Shown piece after piece: positions 53,053-61,679 of a stretch of 64,000 nt of DNA; within the stretch, counting starts at the first letter, position 1, and every line of letters begins with the position of its first letter. The stretch lies in assembly GCF_022024055.1 (NCBI RefSeq), contig NZ_CP091788.1:992001-1056000 (forward strand), in the 5' to 3' direction. The notes under the pieces are model-generated. The model saw nothing but the letters and a program-made list of their open reading frames with translations, did no database searches and had not been told where the DNA came from. Both the position numbers and the translations under genes were made by a program. The DNA is from Prevotella sp. E2-28 (lineage in GTDB: Bacteria > Bacteroidota > Bacteroidia > Bacteroidales > Bacteroidaceae).

Positions 53053-53895
53053 ATGAAGAACTTTATTGTTAGAACCATTACAGGCGTGTTTTTCGTCGCC
53101 GCTGTTGTGGTCAGCTTCCTGAATCCGATGGCTATGGTGTTTTTGTTCGCACTGATTACAGGCATGACTATCTGGGAGTTCTGCGGACTCGTGAACGAGC
53201 GTCCTTACGTGCAGGTGAACCAGTTTATTTCTACGGTGGCTGGTGTCTATCTGTTCTTGGCGATGGCTGGCCATTGTAGCGGATATGTGAACACTGATAC
53301 TGTGTTTATACCTTATTTGATAACGATTATCTATCTGTTGATAGCAGAACTATATCTGAAGGCGAAGGACCCCATCAACAACTGGGCCTATACGATGTTG
53401 CCACAGTTGTATATCGCTCTGCCTTTCTCTATGTTGAATGTGTTGGCATTCCCTCAGGCCGGTAGTTATTCGTTCGTACTGCCTCTGAGCGTATTTGTGT
53501 TCCTTTGGATGAATGATACGGGGGCTTACCTTTGTGGCTCGTTACTGGGAAAGCATAAACTCTTTCCTCGTGTATCGCCAGGTAAATCTTGGGAAGGAAG
53601 CATTGGAGGCGGCTTAATCGTCGTAGGTATCGCAGTGTTAATATGGTATTTGTTAGGTCAATATGCTCCCGGACAGGCCAATCTTAGTGTATGGCAGTGG
53701 GCAGGACTTGGTCTTACTGTTGTGATATTTGGTACTTTAGGCGACTTGGTTGAGAGTCTCTTTAAGCGTACGCTGGGTATTAAGGATAGTGGTAATATTC
53801 TGCCTGGACATGGTGGTATGCTCGACCGTTTTGATTCTTCACTATTAGCTATCCCTGCTGCCGTGGTATATCTGTTTACCATCTCCTTGATGTAA
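53053..53895 (+). CDS. cdsA: Phosphatidate cytidylyltransferase
   Basis: The protein has 280 residues from ATG 53053, with about eight membrane helices. The CDP-alcohol signature SPGKSWEGSIGGG (about 176-188) and GDLVESLFKRTLGIKDSG...PGHGGMLDRFDS (about 233-262, quoted in parts) are intact. It makes CDP-diacylglycerol, the precursor of phospholipids. The longer ORF to 52981 covers the promoter and is rejected. Confidence 0.95.
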   Translation: MKNFIVRTITGVFFVAAVVVSFLNPMAMVFLFALITGMTIWEFCGLVNERPYVQVNQFISTVAGVYLFLAMAGHCSGYVNTDTVFIPYLITIIYLLIAELYLKAKDPINNWAYTMLPQLYIALPFSMLNVLAFPQAGSYSFVLPLSVFVFLWMNDTGAYLCGSLLGKHKLFPRVSPGKSWEGSIGGGLIVVGIAVLIWYLLGQYAPGQANLSVWQWAGLGLTVVIFGTLGDLVESLFKRTLGIKDSGNILPGHGGMLDRFDSSLLAIPAAVVYLFTISLM

Positions 53896-53983
53896 AAAAG
53901 TCTGAAAAAACTTGCATATATCAGAAAAAACTAGTTATTTTGCAATCAGTTTTTGAAAACATTAACTAATAAAACAAAAAATT

Positions 53984-54589
53984 ATGAAGAAGTTTTTAAT
54001 GGCTATCGTAGCCGTGCTGTTTGCAGCACCTTCGTTCGCTCAGATGGGTAGCGGCGGTTTTACATTGAGTGAAAGCACTGTTTATTATGGAATTCGTATG
54101 GGATTGAATGTGTCAACAATTACTGGTGACTTGGTTGATGCTGATTCAAAGGCTGGTATGACTCTTGGTGGTGTTATTGGTCTGCGTGTTAGCGATACTA
54201 CACCAATATTTGTTGAGAGTGGTCTCTACTATTCTGGTCGTGGTGCAAAAGATTTTAATCTAAATTACTTGGAAATCCCAGTACTTATCAAGTATGGAAT
54301 TGAGGCAACGGATGATATCGCTGTTCTTCCTTACATTGGTCCTTATTTCTCATATGGTATTGGAGGTAAATATAAGGATCCTACAGGTAAGCATAGTTCC
54401 TATAATTGCGTTAAGCATCCCGATATGGGCTTTAAGCTCGGTTGTGGTGTTGAGTATAATAAACTTTATGCTGAACTTGGTTATCAGTTTGGTGTAATGA
54501 ATATTGCTCAAGATGATGCTACATACAATCCATCAGATGAATCTTGTCATACAGGCAATTTCTTCATCAATGTGGGTGTGAACTTCTAA
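53984..54589 (+). CDS. Outer-membrane beta-barrel protein (PorT-like)
   Basis: The protein has 201 residues with a signal peptide (KKFLMAIVAVLFAAPSFAQ). Alternating hydrophobic strands start at YYGIRMGLNVSTITG and end GNFFINVGVNF, whose terminal Phe fits barrel insertion. It resembles the small outer-membrane beta-barrel domain family (PF13568 type). The role is unknown. A terminator follows after 23 bp. Confidence 0.82.
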   Translation: MKKFLMAIVAVLFAAPSFAQMGSGGFTLSESTVYYGIRMGLNVSTITGDLVDADSKAGMTLGGVIGLRVSDTTPIFVESGLYYSGRGAKDFNLNYLEIPVLIKYGIEATDDIAVLPYIGPYFSYGIGGKYKDPTGKHSSYNCVKHPDMGFKLGCGVEYNKLYAELGYQFGVMNIAQDDATYNPSDESCHTGNFFINVGVNF

Positions 54590-54612
54590 TCCCACTAAGT
54601 AGATAAACAAAA

Positions 54613-54647
54613 AAAGAAAGCCTGCTCATTGTGAGTAGGCTTTCTTT
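54613..54647. terminator. Terminator between the barrel gene and dacB
   Basis: The near-perfect stem AAAGAAAGCCTGCTCA (54613-54628) and TGAGTAGGCTTTCTTT (54632-54647) serves convergent genes. Confidence 0.9.
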
Positions 54648-54665
54648 GTGCTTTTATGTCAATAC

Positions 54666-55886
54666 TTATTCGCAAAGAATCTTGCAAATCTTATCTTGAA
54701 ACTCGCGACCGTCACGAGCTCGTTGTATGCCTTGATTGATGATAGCGAAACAGAGGCGGTGACCGTTTGACGCTGTGCAATAGCCCGCTAATGCTGAAAC
54801 ACCAGTCACAGTGCCTGTCTTGGCTTGCACGTTTCCTTCTGCCATCGTTTCCTTCATTCGCTTTTTCAGCGTGCCGTCTTCACCTGCAACAGGTAATGAG
54901 GGCAACAGATGGTCGTAGATGGGCTTGTGCTTATAAGCATAGCGGAGCAGACGAAGCAGACACTCTGCAGAGAGGTAGTTGTAGAGTGAAAGTCCGCTGC
55001 CATCAGCCAAGCGGTAGCGACTGCTGTTCAGTCCTGCTCGTTCCATGGTGGCCCTTTCCTGGCGTTGTGCGTAAAGTGCCTTAGCAGGTCGGTCGTTTTT
55101 GGCTGCTACTTGATAGTACACAGCTTCTGCATAGAGGTTGTCGCTATCTTTCATCATGCGCATCAGTATCTGGTCAAGAGTCCGCTTGCGCTGGCTGAGC
55201 AGTTTTGCATCTTCTTCAAGCGTTCCCTCTTTAACTTTCAGCTTATCCAGCACAACTTCATAATTATTCAATGCACTGATAAACATCATCAGGAAATCAG
55301 CCTTTCGATCTATAAGTAGTGGTGAAAGGGTAGGGTTGTCATCATCCCAGCACCAACCTTCTCCCCATTTTAGCGTATCTTTCATCGAAACATCGGCTAT
55401 GATGCTGCCGCAGATGGTGTCTATCCCCATTTGTTTTACACTACGGGCAAAAATATCCATGTCGTCAAAAGAAAAAGCCGGGTCCATGCCGCCTACGCAG
55501 AAAAGATCACCGTAAAGGGTGTGTCCTTTGATATCACCTTTATAATATAATGAGGTGGAAAACTCGTAGTTTGTACCTAGATAGTCTAGTGCAGAAATAG
55601 CTGTTACCAGTTTCATGGTAGATGCTGGACGAAGAAGCTGACGTTGATTCACGCTGAACAACTGACAGTCGTCCGTCAGGTCCCAAACCATCAGCCCCAT
55701 CTGCGTGTAATCCAGCAGCGGGTCGCGCATCATAGAGTCCAGTCGGCTCTGCATCTTCAGGGGCCAAGGCAACTGGCTCTCTGTTGTATCTTTAATAGCG
55801 GGTAGTTCACTGACTGTCAGTTCCGTCTGAGCATATACGGTAACTGACAGGAAACTAATTAAGCCAAAAATCAATCTTTTCATCAT
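54666..55886 (-). CDS. dacB: D-alanyl-D-alanine carboxypeptidase/endopeptidase (PBP4 type)
   Basis: The protein has 406 residues of the S13 family with a signal peptide (1-20). The nucleophile motif RPASTMKLVTA (SxxK, about residue 85), the SxN-equivalent DGSGLSLYN (about 290) and the KTG box AKTGTVTG (about 355) are present. It is shorter than typical DacB (~470), because the central insertion domains are reduced. It trims and remodels peptidoglycan in the periplasm. Confidence 0.92.
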   Translation of the reverse strand: MMKRLIFGLISFLSVTVYAQTELTVSELPAIKDTTESQLPWPLKMQSRLDSMMRDPLLDYTQMGLMVWDLTDDCQLFSVNQRQLLRPASTMKLVTAISALDYLGTNYEFSTSLYYKGDIKGHTLYGDLFCVGGMDPAFSFDDMDIFARSVKQMGIDTICGSIIADVSMKDTLKWGEGWCWDDDNPTLSPLLIDRKADFLMMFISALNNYEVVLDKLKVKEGTLEEDAKLLSQRKRTLDQILMRMMKDSDNLYAEAVYYQVAAKNDRPAKALYAQRQERATMERAGLNSSRYRLADGSGLSLYNYLSAECLLRLLRYAYKHKPIYDHLLPSLPVAGEDGTLKKRMKETMAEGNVQAKTGTVTGVSALAGYCTASNGHRLCFAIINQGIQRARDGREFQDKICKILCE

Positions 55887-55894
55887 AATGAGTG

Positions 55895-55902
55895 CAAAGA
55901 TA
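55895..55902 (-). promoter_or_regulatory. -7 promoter box for dacB
   Basis: TATCTTTG reads leftward, 9 bp before the dacB start. Confidence 0.6.
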
Positions 55903-55977
55903 GCGTTTTTTGTGGAGTTATGGGAGATAAAGGAGTTAAAGGGAGTTAAAGGACAATAGAATTTGATATAGAAGTAT

Positions 55978-55985
55978 TACCTTTG
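55978..55985 (+). promoter_or_regulatory. -7 promoter box for nadB
   Basis: TACCTTTG reads rightward, 20 bp before the nadB start. Confidence 0.65.
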
Positions 55986-56004
55986 CACCTATAAAATTGA
56001 CGTT

Positions 56005-57594
56005 ATGGTCTATAAATATGACTTTCTGATTATCGGAGCTGGCGTGGCCGGTATGAGTTATGCCTTGAAGGTGGCTCGCGCCAAGAAAGGTAAAGTGTGT
56101 ATCATCTGTAAGACTTCGCTCGACGAGGCCAATACATCGTTTGCCCAAGGCGGTGTTGCATCAGTTACCAATCTTGCTGTCGATGACTTCGACAAGCACA
56201 TCGAGGATACCATGATAGCAGGCGACTATATTAGCGATCGTGCTGCTGTGGAGCAGGTGGTACGCAATGCCCCCGAGCAAATCCGCGAACTGGTGGAGTG
56301 GGGCGTTAATTTCGACCGTAAGGACGATGGTTCATTCGACTTGCATCGTGAGGGCGGACACTCTGAGTTCCGTATCCTTCATCATGCCGATGACACGGGT
56401 GCCGAGATTCAGCGCGGATTGATGGCTGCCATCCGCAGTAATCCTGATATCGTAGTCAAGGAGAACCACTTCGCCGTGGAAATCATCACCCAGCACCATC
56501 TGGGAGCAAAGGTAACACGTCGCACACCTTACATCAACTGTTACGGCGCATACGTGCTGAATCCAGAGACCGAGAAGGTGGATACCTATCTGTCGAAGGT
56601 CACGCTGATGTGTACGGGCGGATGCGGTGCCGTTTATCAGACCACAACGAATCCTGTCATTGCTACGGGCGATGGTGAGGCTATGGTGTATCGTGCAAAG
56701 GGTACGGTGCAGGATATGGAGTTCGTACAGTTCCATCCCACAGCCCTCTATTCTCCAGGCGAGACGCATCCAGCCTTCCTCATCACCGAGGCTATGCGTG
56801 GTTATGGTGGTATCCTGCGCTTGCCTAATGGCGAGAGCTTTATGGAAAAATACGACGAGCGCTTGTCGTTAGCACCGCGTGATATCGTGGCACGTGCCAT
56901 TGATAAGGAGATGAAGATTCACGGACTGGATCATGTCTGTCTGGACGTGACGCATAAAGACCCTGCCGAAACCCGCAAGCACTTCCCCAATATTTATCAG
57001 AAGTGCCTCAGTATGGGTATCGACATCACTACCGACTATATCCCTGTTCGTCCTGCAGCCCACTATATGTGCGGTGGTATTAAGGTTGACTTGAATGGCT
57101 GTTCAAGTATTGATCGCCTTTATGCTATCGGTGAATGTTCTTGCACAGGCCTGCATGGCGGTAACCGCTTGGCTTCTAACTCTCTGATTGAAGCAGTGGT
57201 CTATGCCGATGCTGCTGCCAAGCACTCATTGGAGCATGTGGACCTCTACGATTTTAATGAAAAGGTGCCAGAATGGAATGATGAAGGTACAATGTCAAAC
57301 GAGGAGAAAGTGCTCATCACCCAGAGTATTAAGGAGGTGGGCGAGATTATGTCCAACTACGTAGGTATCGTGCGCTCTGACTTGCGTTTGCATCGTGCGT
57401 GGGTGCGACTGGATACACTCTATGAAGAAACCGAAAACCTCTTTAAGCGCGTGAAGGCCACAAGGGATATCTGCGAACTGCGCAACATGATCAACGTGGG
57501 TTACCTCATCACCCGCTTCGCCTTGGAGCGTAAGGAGAGTCGCGGCCTGCATTACACCATCGACTATCCTCCTCATGCATACGACAAGGAATAG
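56005..57594 (+). CDS. nadB: L-aspartate oxidase
   Basis: The protein has 529 residues. The FAD-binding start is YDFLIIGAGVAGMSYALKVA. TSFAQGGVASV (about 50-60), the substrate segment HREGGHSEFRILHHADDTG (about 112-130) and ECSCTGLHGGNRLASNSLIE (about 373-392) are diagnostic. It oxidises aspartate to iminoaspartate for quinolinate and NAD synthesis. nadA and nadC are not in the window. The downstream rhomboid gene overlaps it by 20 bp. Confidence 0.95.
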   Translation: MVYKYDFLIIGAGVAGMSYALKVARAKKGKVCIICKTSLDEANTSFAQGGVASVTNLAVDDFDKHIEDTMIAGDYISDRAAVEQVVRNAPEQIRELVEWGVNFDRKDDGSFDLHREGGHSEFRILHHADDTGAEIQRGLMAAIRSNPDIVVKENHFAVEIITQHHLGAKVTRRTPYINCYGAYVLNPETEKVDTYLSKVTLMCTGGCGAVYQTTTNPVIATGDGEAMVYRAKGTVQDMEFVQFHPTALYSPGETHPAFLITEAMRGYGGILRLPNGESFMEKYDERLSLAPRDIVARAIDKEMKIHGLDHVCLDVTHKDPAETRKHFPNIYQKCLSMGIDITTDYIPVRPAAHYMCGGIKVDLNGCSSIDRLYAIGECSCTGLHGGNRLASNSLIEAVVYADAAAKHSLEHVDLYDFNEKVPEWNDEGTMSNEEKVLITQSIKEVGEIMSNYVGIVRSDLRLHRAWVRLDTLYEETENLFKRVKATRDICELRNMINVGYLITRFALERKESRGLHYTIDYPPHAYDKE

Positions 57595-59281
57595 CAAAAT
57601 CAGCAAAAAGCCAGACGAGCCACATTACAAGAAACGGTACCCTAATTTGTACCGCAGCAGGTATTATGCCATGCTTTATGTCTTCGGCTGGTCACTTGCG
57701 CTCTCCTTGATTTGGGGCTTTTCCCGGTGGATATGGGTTACGTCATTACATGTATTTGAGACCGGCGGCACAATCCCCCATGTTGTGGTGCCGCTGTCCC
57801 TTACAGCCGTTCAGCTGCTTCTGTGTCGCCATTTCATACGTGGCATTCATAATAGCATAGAATGGGCTGTATGGATAGTGCTGCCCGTCATTTCCTTCCT
57901 GCTCTACTTTAGTGTAGGCGTGTATGTAGAGGTGCGTAATTCCTTTTGTATAGACTTCGAGATGAGTCACCAACTGGCTATGCTATGGCAGACCATCCTG
58001 ATGTTTGAAGCCTTGGCACTTTTTCTCATCTATCAGCATTACTATGTCATAGAGGAATATGAGGATTCGGCTCAAAAGACCATTCGGCCAGTCTTCAAAC
58101 CATACATATTCGCACGAATACTTGTCCTTTACATCGTTCCGGCTATCATGGTGCTCATGTTTATAGCCATGAAGTCAGATGCTATGCGATCAGGGCAGAA
58201 TGTGAACTGGTCTCTTATAAGATGGGGCTCCCTTTTCTTTCCTTATGTGCTAGCAGAAGGTGAGTGGTGGCGCCTTATCTCCTACGCCTTCCAGCATGGC
58301 AGTTTGGTGCATCTGGTCTCGAACATGATATGCTATTGGTGGTGTATGCAGGCTCTTCTAAAACGGTATAATGGCTATCAGCTGTTAGGCGTATTCCTGT
58401 TGACTTCTTTCTTTTCTGGAGTGAGTATCCTGGTTTTCAGTGAGCAAAATACCATTGGAGCATCAGGAGGAGTCTTTGGATTAATGGCTTTTTGGGCCAT
58501 TGATTCTTTTTATACTCTTAAGAGTATTGAAAAAAAGAAAGAGAGAGCTTCTGTCGTAGATAGACGTAAATTAGAGTTAGAACAGATTGACGTACGAACA
58601 GAATGTAGTAGTGTCATCAGCATGCTTGCCTACAATGTGGTACATAGTTTCGCTGCTGCAGTAAGTACCAGTGGTCATTTCGGTGGCTTGGTTGCAGGCG
58701 TAGCTGTTTGGTTCCTGTTTAATATCTGGCCTATCCTCACTTGGATCATTGCTTCCCTCAGCGTTGTACTCATCGTATTTTGCTTGTACAACTGTCGTAT
58801 CACTCTGATGCAGATACATTCAGACAATTTCAAAGCCAAGATGCTTCAAAGAAGCAAAAGCCGTAACGTATCTTCATCGTCAGAGGTTAAGAGACAGAAC
58901 ACTAAAAAGTGGAATGTGCAGAATTTCCGAGGAATGAAAGACGGGAAATGGTACCTTGTCATGATAGGCATAAACACTAAATACCTCGACATACCAGGCC
59001 TTCAGCGGTTGGTGTCACAAAAGCTATTCAACAATGATTGTGATAATCTTCAGGAAACTGTCCAGGAATACGTGAAATCCTTTAGCCATGTTGATTATCA
59101 ATATACAGGATATGATTATCCTCATATACAAATCAGTCTGTCAGAGCCTCATTTCTATACTTCTGAGACTATTGCACACATTTTTGCTGATAGGGTAGTT
59201 GTAAATGGTAAAAATGATTATGACTATCAATGCTCTTACGAAATAAAAATTGATACAAAAGCCAAAAAAATCGTGGAATAA
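57575..59281 (+). CDS. Rhomboid-family intramembrane serine protease with cytosolic tail
   Basis: The protein has 568 residues. Four hydrophobic helices (about 28-190) precede the rhomboid core. The core has EWWRLISYAFQHGSLVHLVSNM (about 229-250, partly quoted), the catalytic Ser in IGASGGVFGL (about 296) and the His in STSGHFGG (about 362). A soluble C-terminal region (about 430-568) is unrecognised. It cleaves membrane proteins within the bilayer. It overlaps nadB by 20 bp, so translation may be coupled. A terminator follows. Confidence 0.88.
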   Translation: MHTTRNSKISKKPDEPHYKKRYPNLYRSRYYAMLYVFGWSLALSLIWGFSRWIWVTSLHVFETGGTIPHVVVPLSLTAVQLLLCRHFIRGIHNSIEWAVWIVLPVISFLLYFSVGVYVEVRNSFCIDFEMSHQLAMLWQTILMFEALALFLIYQHYYVIEEYEDSAQKTIRPVFKPYIFARILVLYIVPAIMVLMFIAMKSDAMRSGQNVNWSLIRWGSLFFPYVLAEGEWWRLISYAFQHGSLVHLVSNMICYWWCMQALLKRYNGYQLLGVFLLTSFFSGVSILVFSEQNTIGASGGVFGLMAFWAIDSFYTLKSIEKKKERASVVDRRKLELEQIDVRTECSSVISMLAYNVVHSFAAAVSTSGHFGGLVAGVAVWFLFNIWPILTWIIASLSVVLIVFCLYNCRITLMQIHSDNFKAKMLQRSKSRNVSSSSEVKRQNTKKWNVQNFRGMKDGKWYLVMIGINTKYLDIPGLQRLVSQKLFNNDCDNLQETVQEYVKSFSHVDYQYTGYDYPHIQISLSEPHFYTSETIAHIFADRVVVNGKNDYDYQCSYEIKIDTKAKKIVE

Positions 59282-59304
59282 GAGGGCATTCTTATGAAGA
59301 GTTC

Positions 59305-59343
59305 AAAAGACCGACATCCACTCCGGATATCGGTCTTTTTTTT
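59305..59343. terminator. Terminator after the rhomboid gene
   Basis: AAAAGACCGA pairs with TCGGTCTTTT, with extra partial pairing inside, followed by a T-run. It touches the stop codon of the smalltalk peptide on the other strand. Confidence 0.88.
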
Positions 59344-59440
59344 ACGCCATACAGCTTGTCACGCCCAGTGCGGTAGCGATAGCTGACAGCACGCTGATGA
59401 TTGTTTGAAGTGTAAACTTCCAAAATTCCTTATTCTTCAT
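59342..59440 (-). CDS. Smalltalk-type small peptide
   Basis: The 32-residue ORF is too short for a usual ORF cut-off. It has a charged N-terminus (MKNKEFWKF), one hydrophobic helix (TIISVLSAIATALGVTS) and ends in CMA. This matches the 'smalltalk' family found beside HU-like genes in Prevotella and Bacteroides. A strong ribosome-binding stretch (AGGAGGT) lies 6 bp before the ATG, which is rare in this phylum and supports real translation. Function unknown, probably membrane-inserted. The usual amidase neighbour is absent. The gap to the HU pseudogene (59441-59575) holds no other gene. Confidence 0.75.
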   Translation of the reverse strand: MKNKEFWKFTLQTIISVLSAIATALGVTSCMA

Positions 59441-59575
59441 ATATACCTCCTTTCTTTTTTATCCCTGCTTTATAGCCGTCCCTTATCAAGGGACTCAAAA
59501 TCTTCATAGTTCTCATAGATTTAATTGGTTATTTTTTTATTGTCACAGAGCTCGAGCGCCGTGTGACCTAAGAGA

Positions 59576-60103
59576 CTAAGGATTCTGCGTGCCTCCGCCC
59601 GCGCCACTTGGTGCCTCTGCATCCTTCACATACTGCCCGTAGGGTATGCGCTTCAGGTTGCCTGCGCTCTCTGTGCCCTGTAGCACGCTGGTCAGTTCCA
59701 GTGAGCACTCCTTCTTGAGTTGAGGACCAGAGATGTTGTCCAGTGCGCTGGTGTCGCCACGGAAGCGGATGTGCACGCCCTCCAAGTCGTTTGCCATGTT
59801 GAAGTCAGCAGGCTTCTCTACGCCCTTGCCTGCGATGGTGGGGTAGAAGATACCCAGTCCGTCGAGTTTCACGCCTATGCCCTACGAGATGAGTTCAGGG
59901 ATGCAGCGTCCCAGTGTGGTGATAACGCCCTGAATGGTGTCGGTGGTGAGCAGTGAGCCGTGACGGGTGATGTGCTCACAGAGGGCTCGTGTTGAGATTG
60001 TCTGAGGCTGGTCAACCTTGGCGAACCACTTGCCGAAGGCTTTTGATTCCTCGTTCTTGTTCTGGTACAATGCCAGTTTCAATGATACTTTACGTTTTAC
60101 CAT
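59576..60103 (-). pseudogene. HU-family DNA-binding protein interrupted by an amber codon
   Basis: The two halves align end to end with the intact HU gene at 60397-60885. They are joined in the same frame by TAG (59882-59884) exactly where the intact copy has a Gln codon (ELAQQGIGVKL versus ELIS-stop-GIGVKL). A CAG-to-TAG change is the simplest cause. The N-terminal half (73 residues) includes GKWFAKVDQPQTIS. The second half holds the DNA-binding arm region and ends in a Gly-rich tail. The other family members nearby do not use TAG as sense, so I read it as a broken copy. Confidence 0.82.
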
Positions 60104-60202
60104 GATACTTACTTTTTTTAAGGTTAAATACTAATTTTAATTTCTCACAGAATTTTTTTTTAATGTCACACAGATTCCACAGATTTCACAGATTTTTTTA
60201 TT

Positions 60203-60320
60203 GTCACACAGAAATCACAGAAATCACAGAAAGGATTTTTCTTCGAAAAATTATAAACCATGGTGCGCAGCCTTGAGCCGTAGGCTCACATTTCTGTGAT
60301 TTCCGTGATTTCTGTGTGAC
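60203..60320. repeat. 30-bp inverted repeat between the two HU genes
   Basis: The arm at 60203-60232 is complementary to 60291-60320 at 29 of 30 positions. Both are built from repeated CACAGAAAT units. A third related string follows at 60360-60390. Such CACAG repeats are common in intergenic Prevotella DNA. The 60104-60396 region has no gene. Confidence 0.85.
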
Positions 60321-60396
60321 CTTTGAATTCACCGCGCAGCCCTGAGCCAGAGGCTCAAAAATCTGTGTCATCTGTGATATCTGTGTGACCTTAGGC

Positions 60397-60885
60397 TTAC
60401 GCCGTGTACAGGCTGAACGGTGTGCGCGTCTTCTTCAGCGTTTTGCCCTTGCCCGTAGTCGTGATGACATTTGCCACCTCTACGGCACACTGCTTCATGA
60501 ACGCCTTGCTGGTCAGGTTGTCCAGGTCGGTGCTGTCAGGACGGAAGCGCAGGTGTACCGCCTTCACGTGCTTCGTCACCTTGTAGTCTGCAGGCTTGTC
60601 CACACCGTCTGACTCCACAGATGGGTAGAAGATGCCCAGCCCTTCCAACTTCACGCCGATGCCCTGCTGTGCCAGTTCGGGGATGCAGCCCACCAACTTA
60701 CGGATTACCGCCTCGATAGTCTCACGTGTGTAGAGTGAGCCGTGACTCTCCATGTGGTCGCACAGGCCGCGCATGGAAATCGTTTCCGACTGGTCAATCT
60801 CAGGGTACCACTTACCGAAGGCCTTTGAGTCCTCGTTGTTGTTCTGTCGCAGTGCGATTCTAAGTGTTGCTTTGTTCTTTACCAT
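60397..60885 (-). CDS. HU-family DNA-binding protein
   Basis: The protein has 162 residues, longer than classical HU (~90) and typical of the Bacteroidetes 'HU-like' group. It starts VKNKATLRIALRQNNNEDSKAFGKWYPEID. The centre has LVGCIPELAQQGIGVKLEGLG. The arm region VKAVHLRFRPDSTDLDNL follows. It is likely a nucleoid or sequence-independent DNA-binding protein. Transcription starts at a box ~190 bp upstream, so the leader is long. Confidence 0.82.
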   Translation of the reverse strand: MVKNKATLRIALRQNNNEDSKAFGKWYPEIDQSETISMRGLCDHMESHGSLYTRETIEAVIRKLVGCIPELAQQGIGVKLEGLGIFYPSVESDGVDKPADYKVTKHVKAVHLRFRPDSTDLDNLTSKAFMKQCAVEVANVITTTGKGKTLKKTRTPFSLYTA

Positions 60886-61076
60886 TTTTTTGTGTTTTTA
60901 AAGTGTTAGACAATTTGGTTTTAATATTTAATTTTCATTTTACCTTTTTACCTTTTCAATTTTTCACCTTTTTTTCTCCCCTCCGTTCTCGTCAGCCGTG
61001 TGCTCCGTTTTCGCTGCCCTTCCGCTCCGTTTTCGTCGGCTGTTCGCTCGGTGGGAGGTGCTTTTCAATTACAGTA

Positions 61077-61084
61077 CAAAGGTA
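61077..61084 (-). promoter_or_regulatory. -7 promoter box for the HU locus
   Basis: TACCTTTG reads leftward. The ~190-nt leader (60886-61070) contains CTCCGTTTTCG-like repeats and no ORF. Confidence 0.6.
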
Positions 61085-61147
61085 CGAAAAAAATCTGAGA
61101 TGTGCAAATAAATCTATGATTTATTTTTAGGATTTTTTCTTGATTGT

Positions 61148-61322
61148 ATTCAAAATTCAGATATTCAGTATTCAGTTTTGTTTTAGCAGTAGAAATGGCG
61201 CTTTAGAATTATATACTATATATTATATATATAGTATATAATTTATTAGTCATATTTTTTCCTCTTTTTATGTTTCATACCTACCTTCAAAGAAACTGAA
61301 TACTGAATATTGAATTTTGAAT
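61148..61322. repeat. Long inverted repeat enclosing an AT palindrome
   Basis: The arms at 61148-61178 and 61293-61322 are complementary with few mismatches and consist of ATTCA/TGAAT units. Inside lies an AT-only near-palindrome at 61207-61243. The 61085-61397 stretch has no gene. Such composite palindromes resemble miniature inverted-repeat elements. Confidence 0.75.
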
Positions 61323-61397
61323 CAAAGTTTTCATCCTATATTTTGGAACTTTCAGATTTGTTGGTTATCGTTACAAACAGTTGGAAGATGTTAGCGA

Positions 61398-61604
61398 CTG
61401 CCTAAAGAATCAGGAGCCTGTCCCGCCGATTCAAAGAACGTATCGCGATTGACGGGCATCGCACCTGATGAGCCGATAGGCATTCCCAGTGACAAGCCCG
61501 CCCGCTGGATAGCCGTAGGCGCAGCAATGGGCATTCAGGAATGCGGCACGGAAGGCTTTGATATGTTCTCTATGCTCCGAGGCTGGACGATGGCGAGGGA
61601 GTGA
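61398..61604 (+). pseudogene. Unrecognised gene fragment without a start codon
   Basis: An open stretch of ~69 codons follows an in-frame stop and ends at TGA 61602-61604. It encodes a protein-like sequence (for example LTGIAPDEPIGIPSDKPARW and FDMFSMLRGWTMARE). The end resembles a real C-terminus, but I do not recognise the family, and no upstream part is present. It is probably the end of a deleted gene. Confidence 0.4.
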
Positions 61605-61616
61605 GAAGTAACAAAG

Positions 61617-61652
61617 AAAAGAGGATGTGTCAAAATAGGCACACCCTCTTTA
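61617..61652 (-). terminator. Terminator of alaS
   Basis: AAAGAGGGTGTG pairs with CACATCCTCTTT around a ~10-nt loop when read leftward, followed by TTCTTTG. It lies 28 bp after the alaS stop. Confidence 0.8.
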
Positions 61653-61679
61653 CTTGATGTCTGTATCTTTAAAGGGAAA

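Noticed and set aside
59882..59884. TAG in the first HU gene as a recoded sense codon
   Set aside because: Other genes here (for example the AlbA_2 and HU genes) use normal stops, and the intact paralogue has Gln at this place. A simple nonsense mutation is enough.
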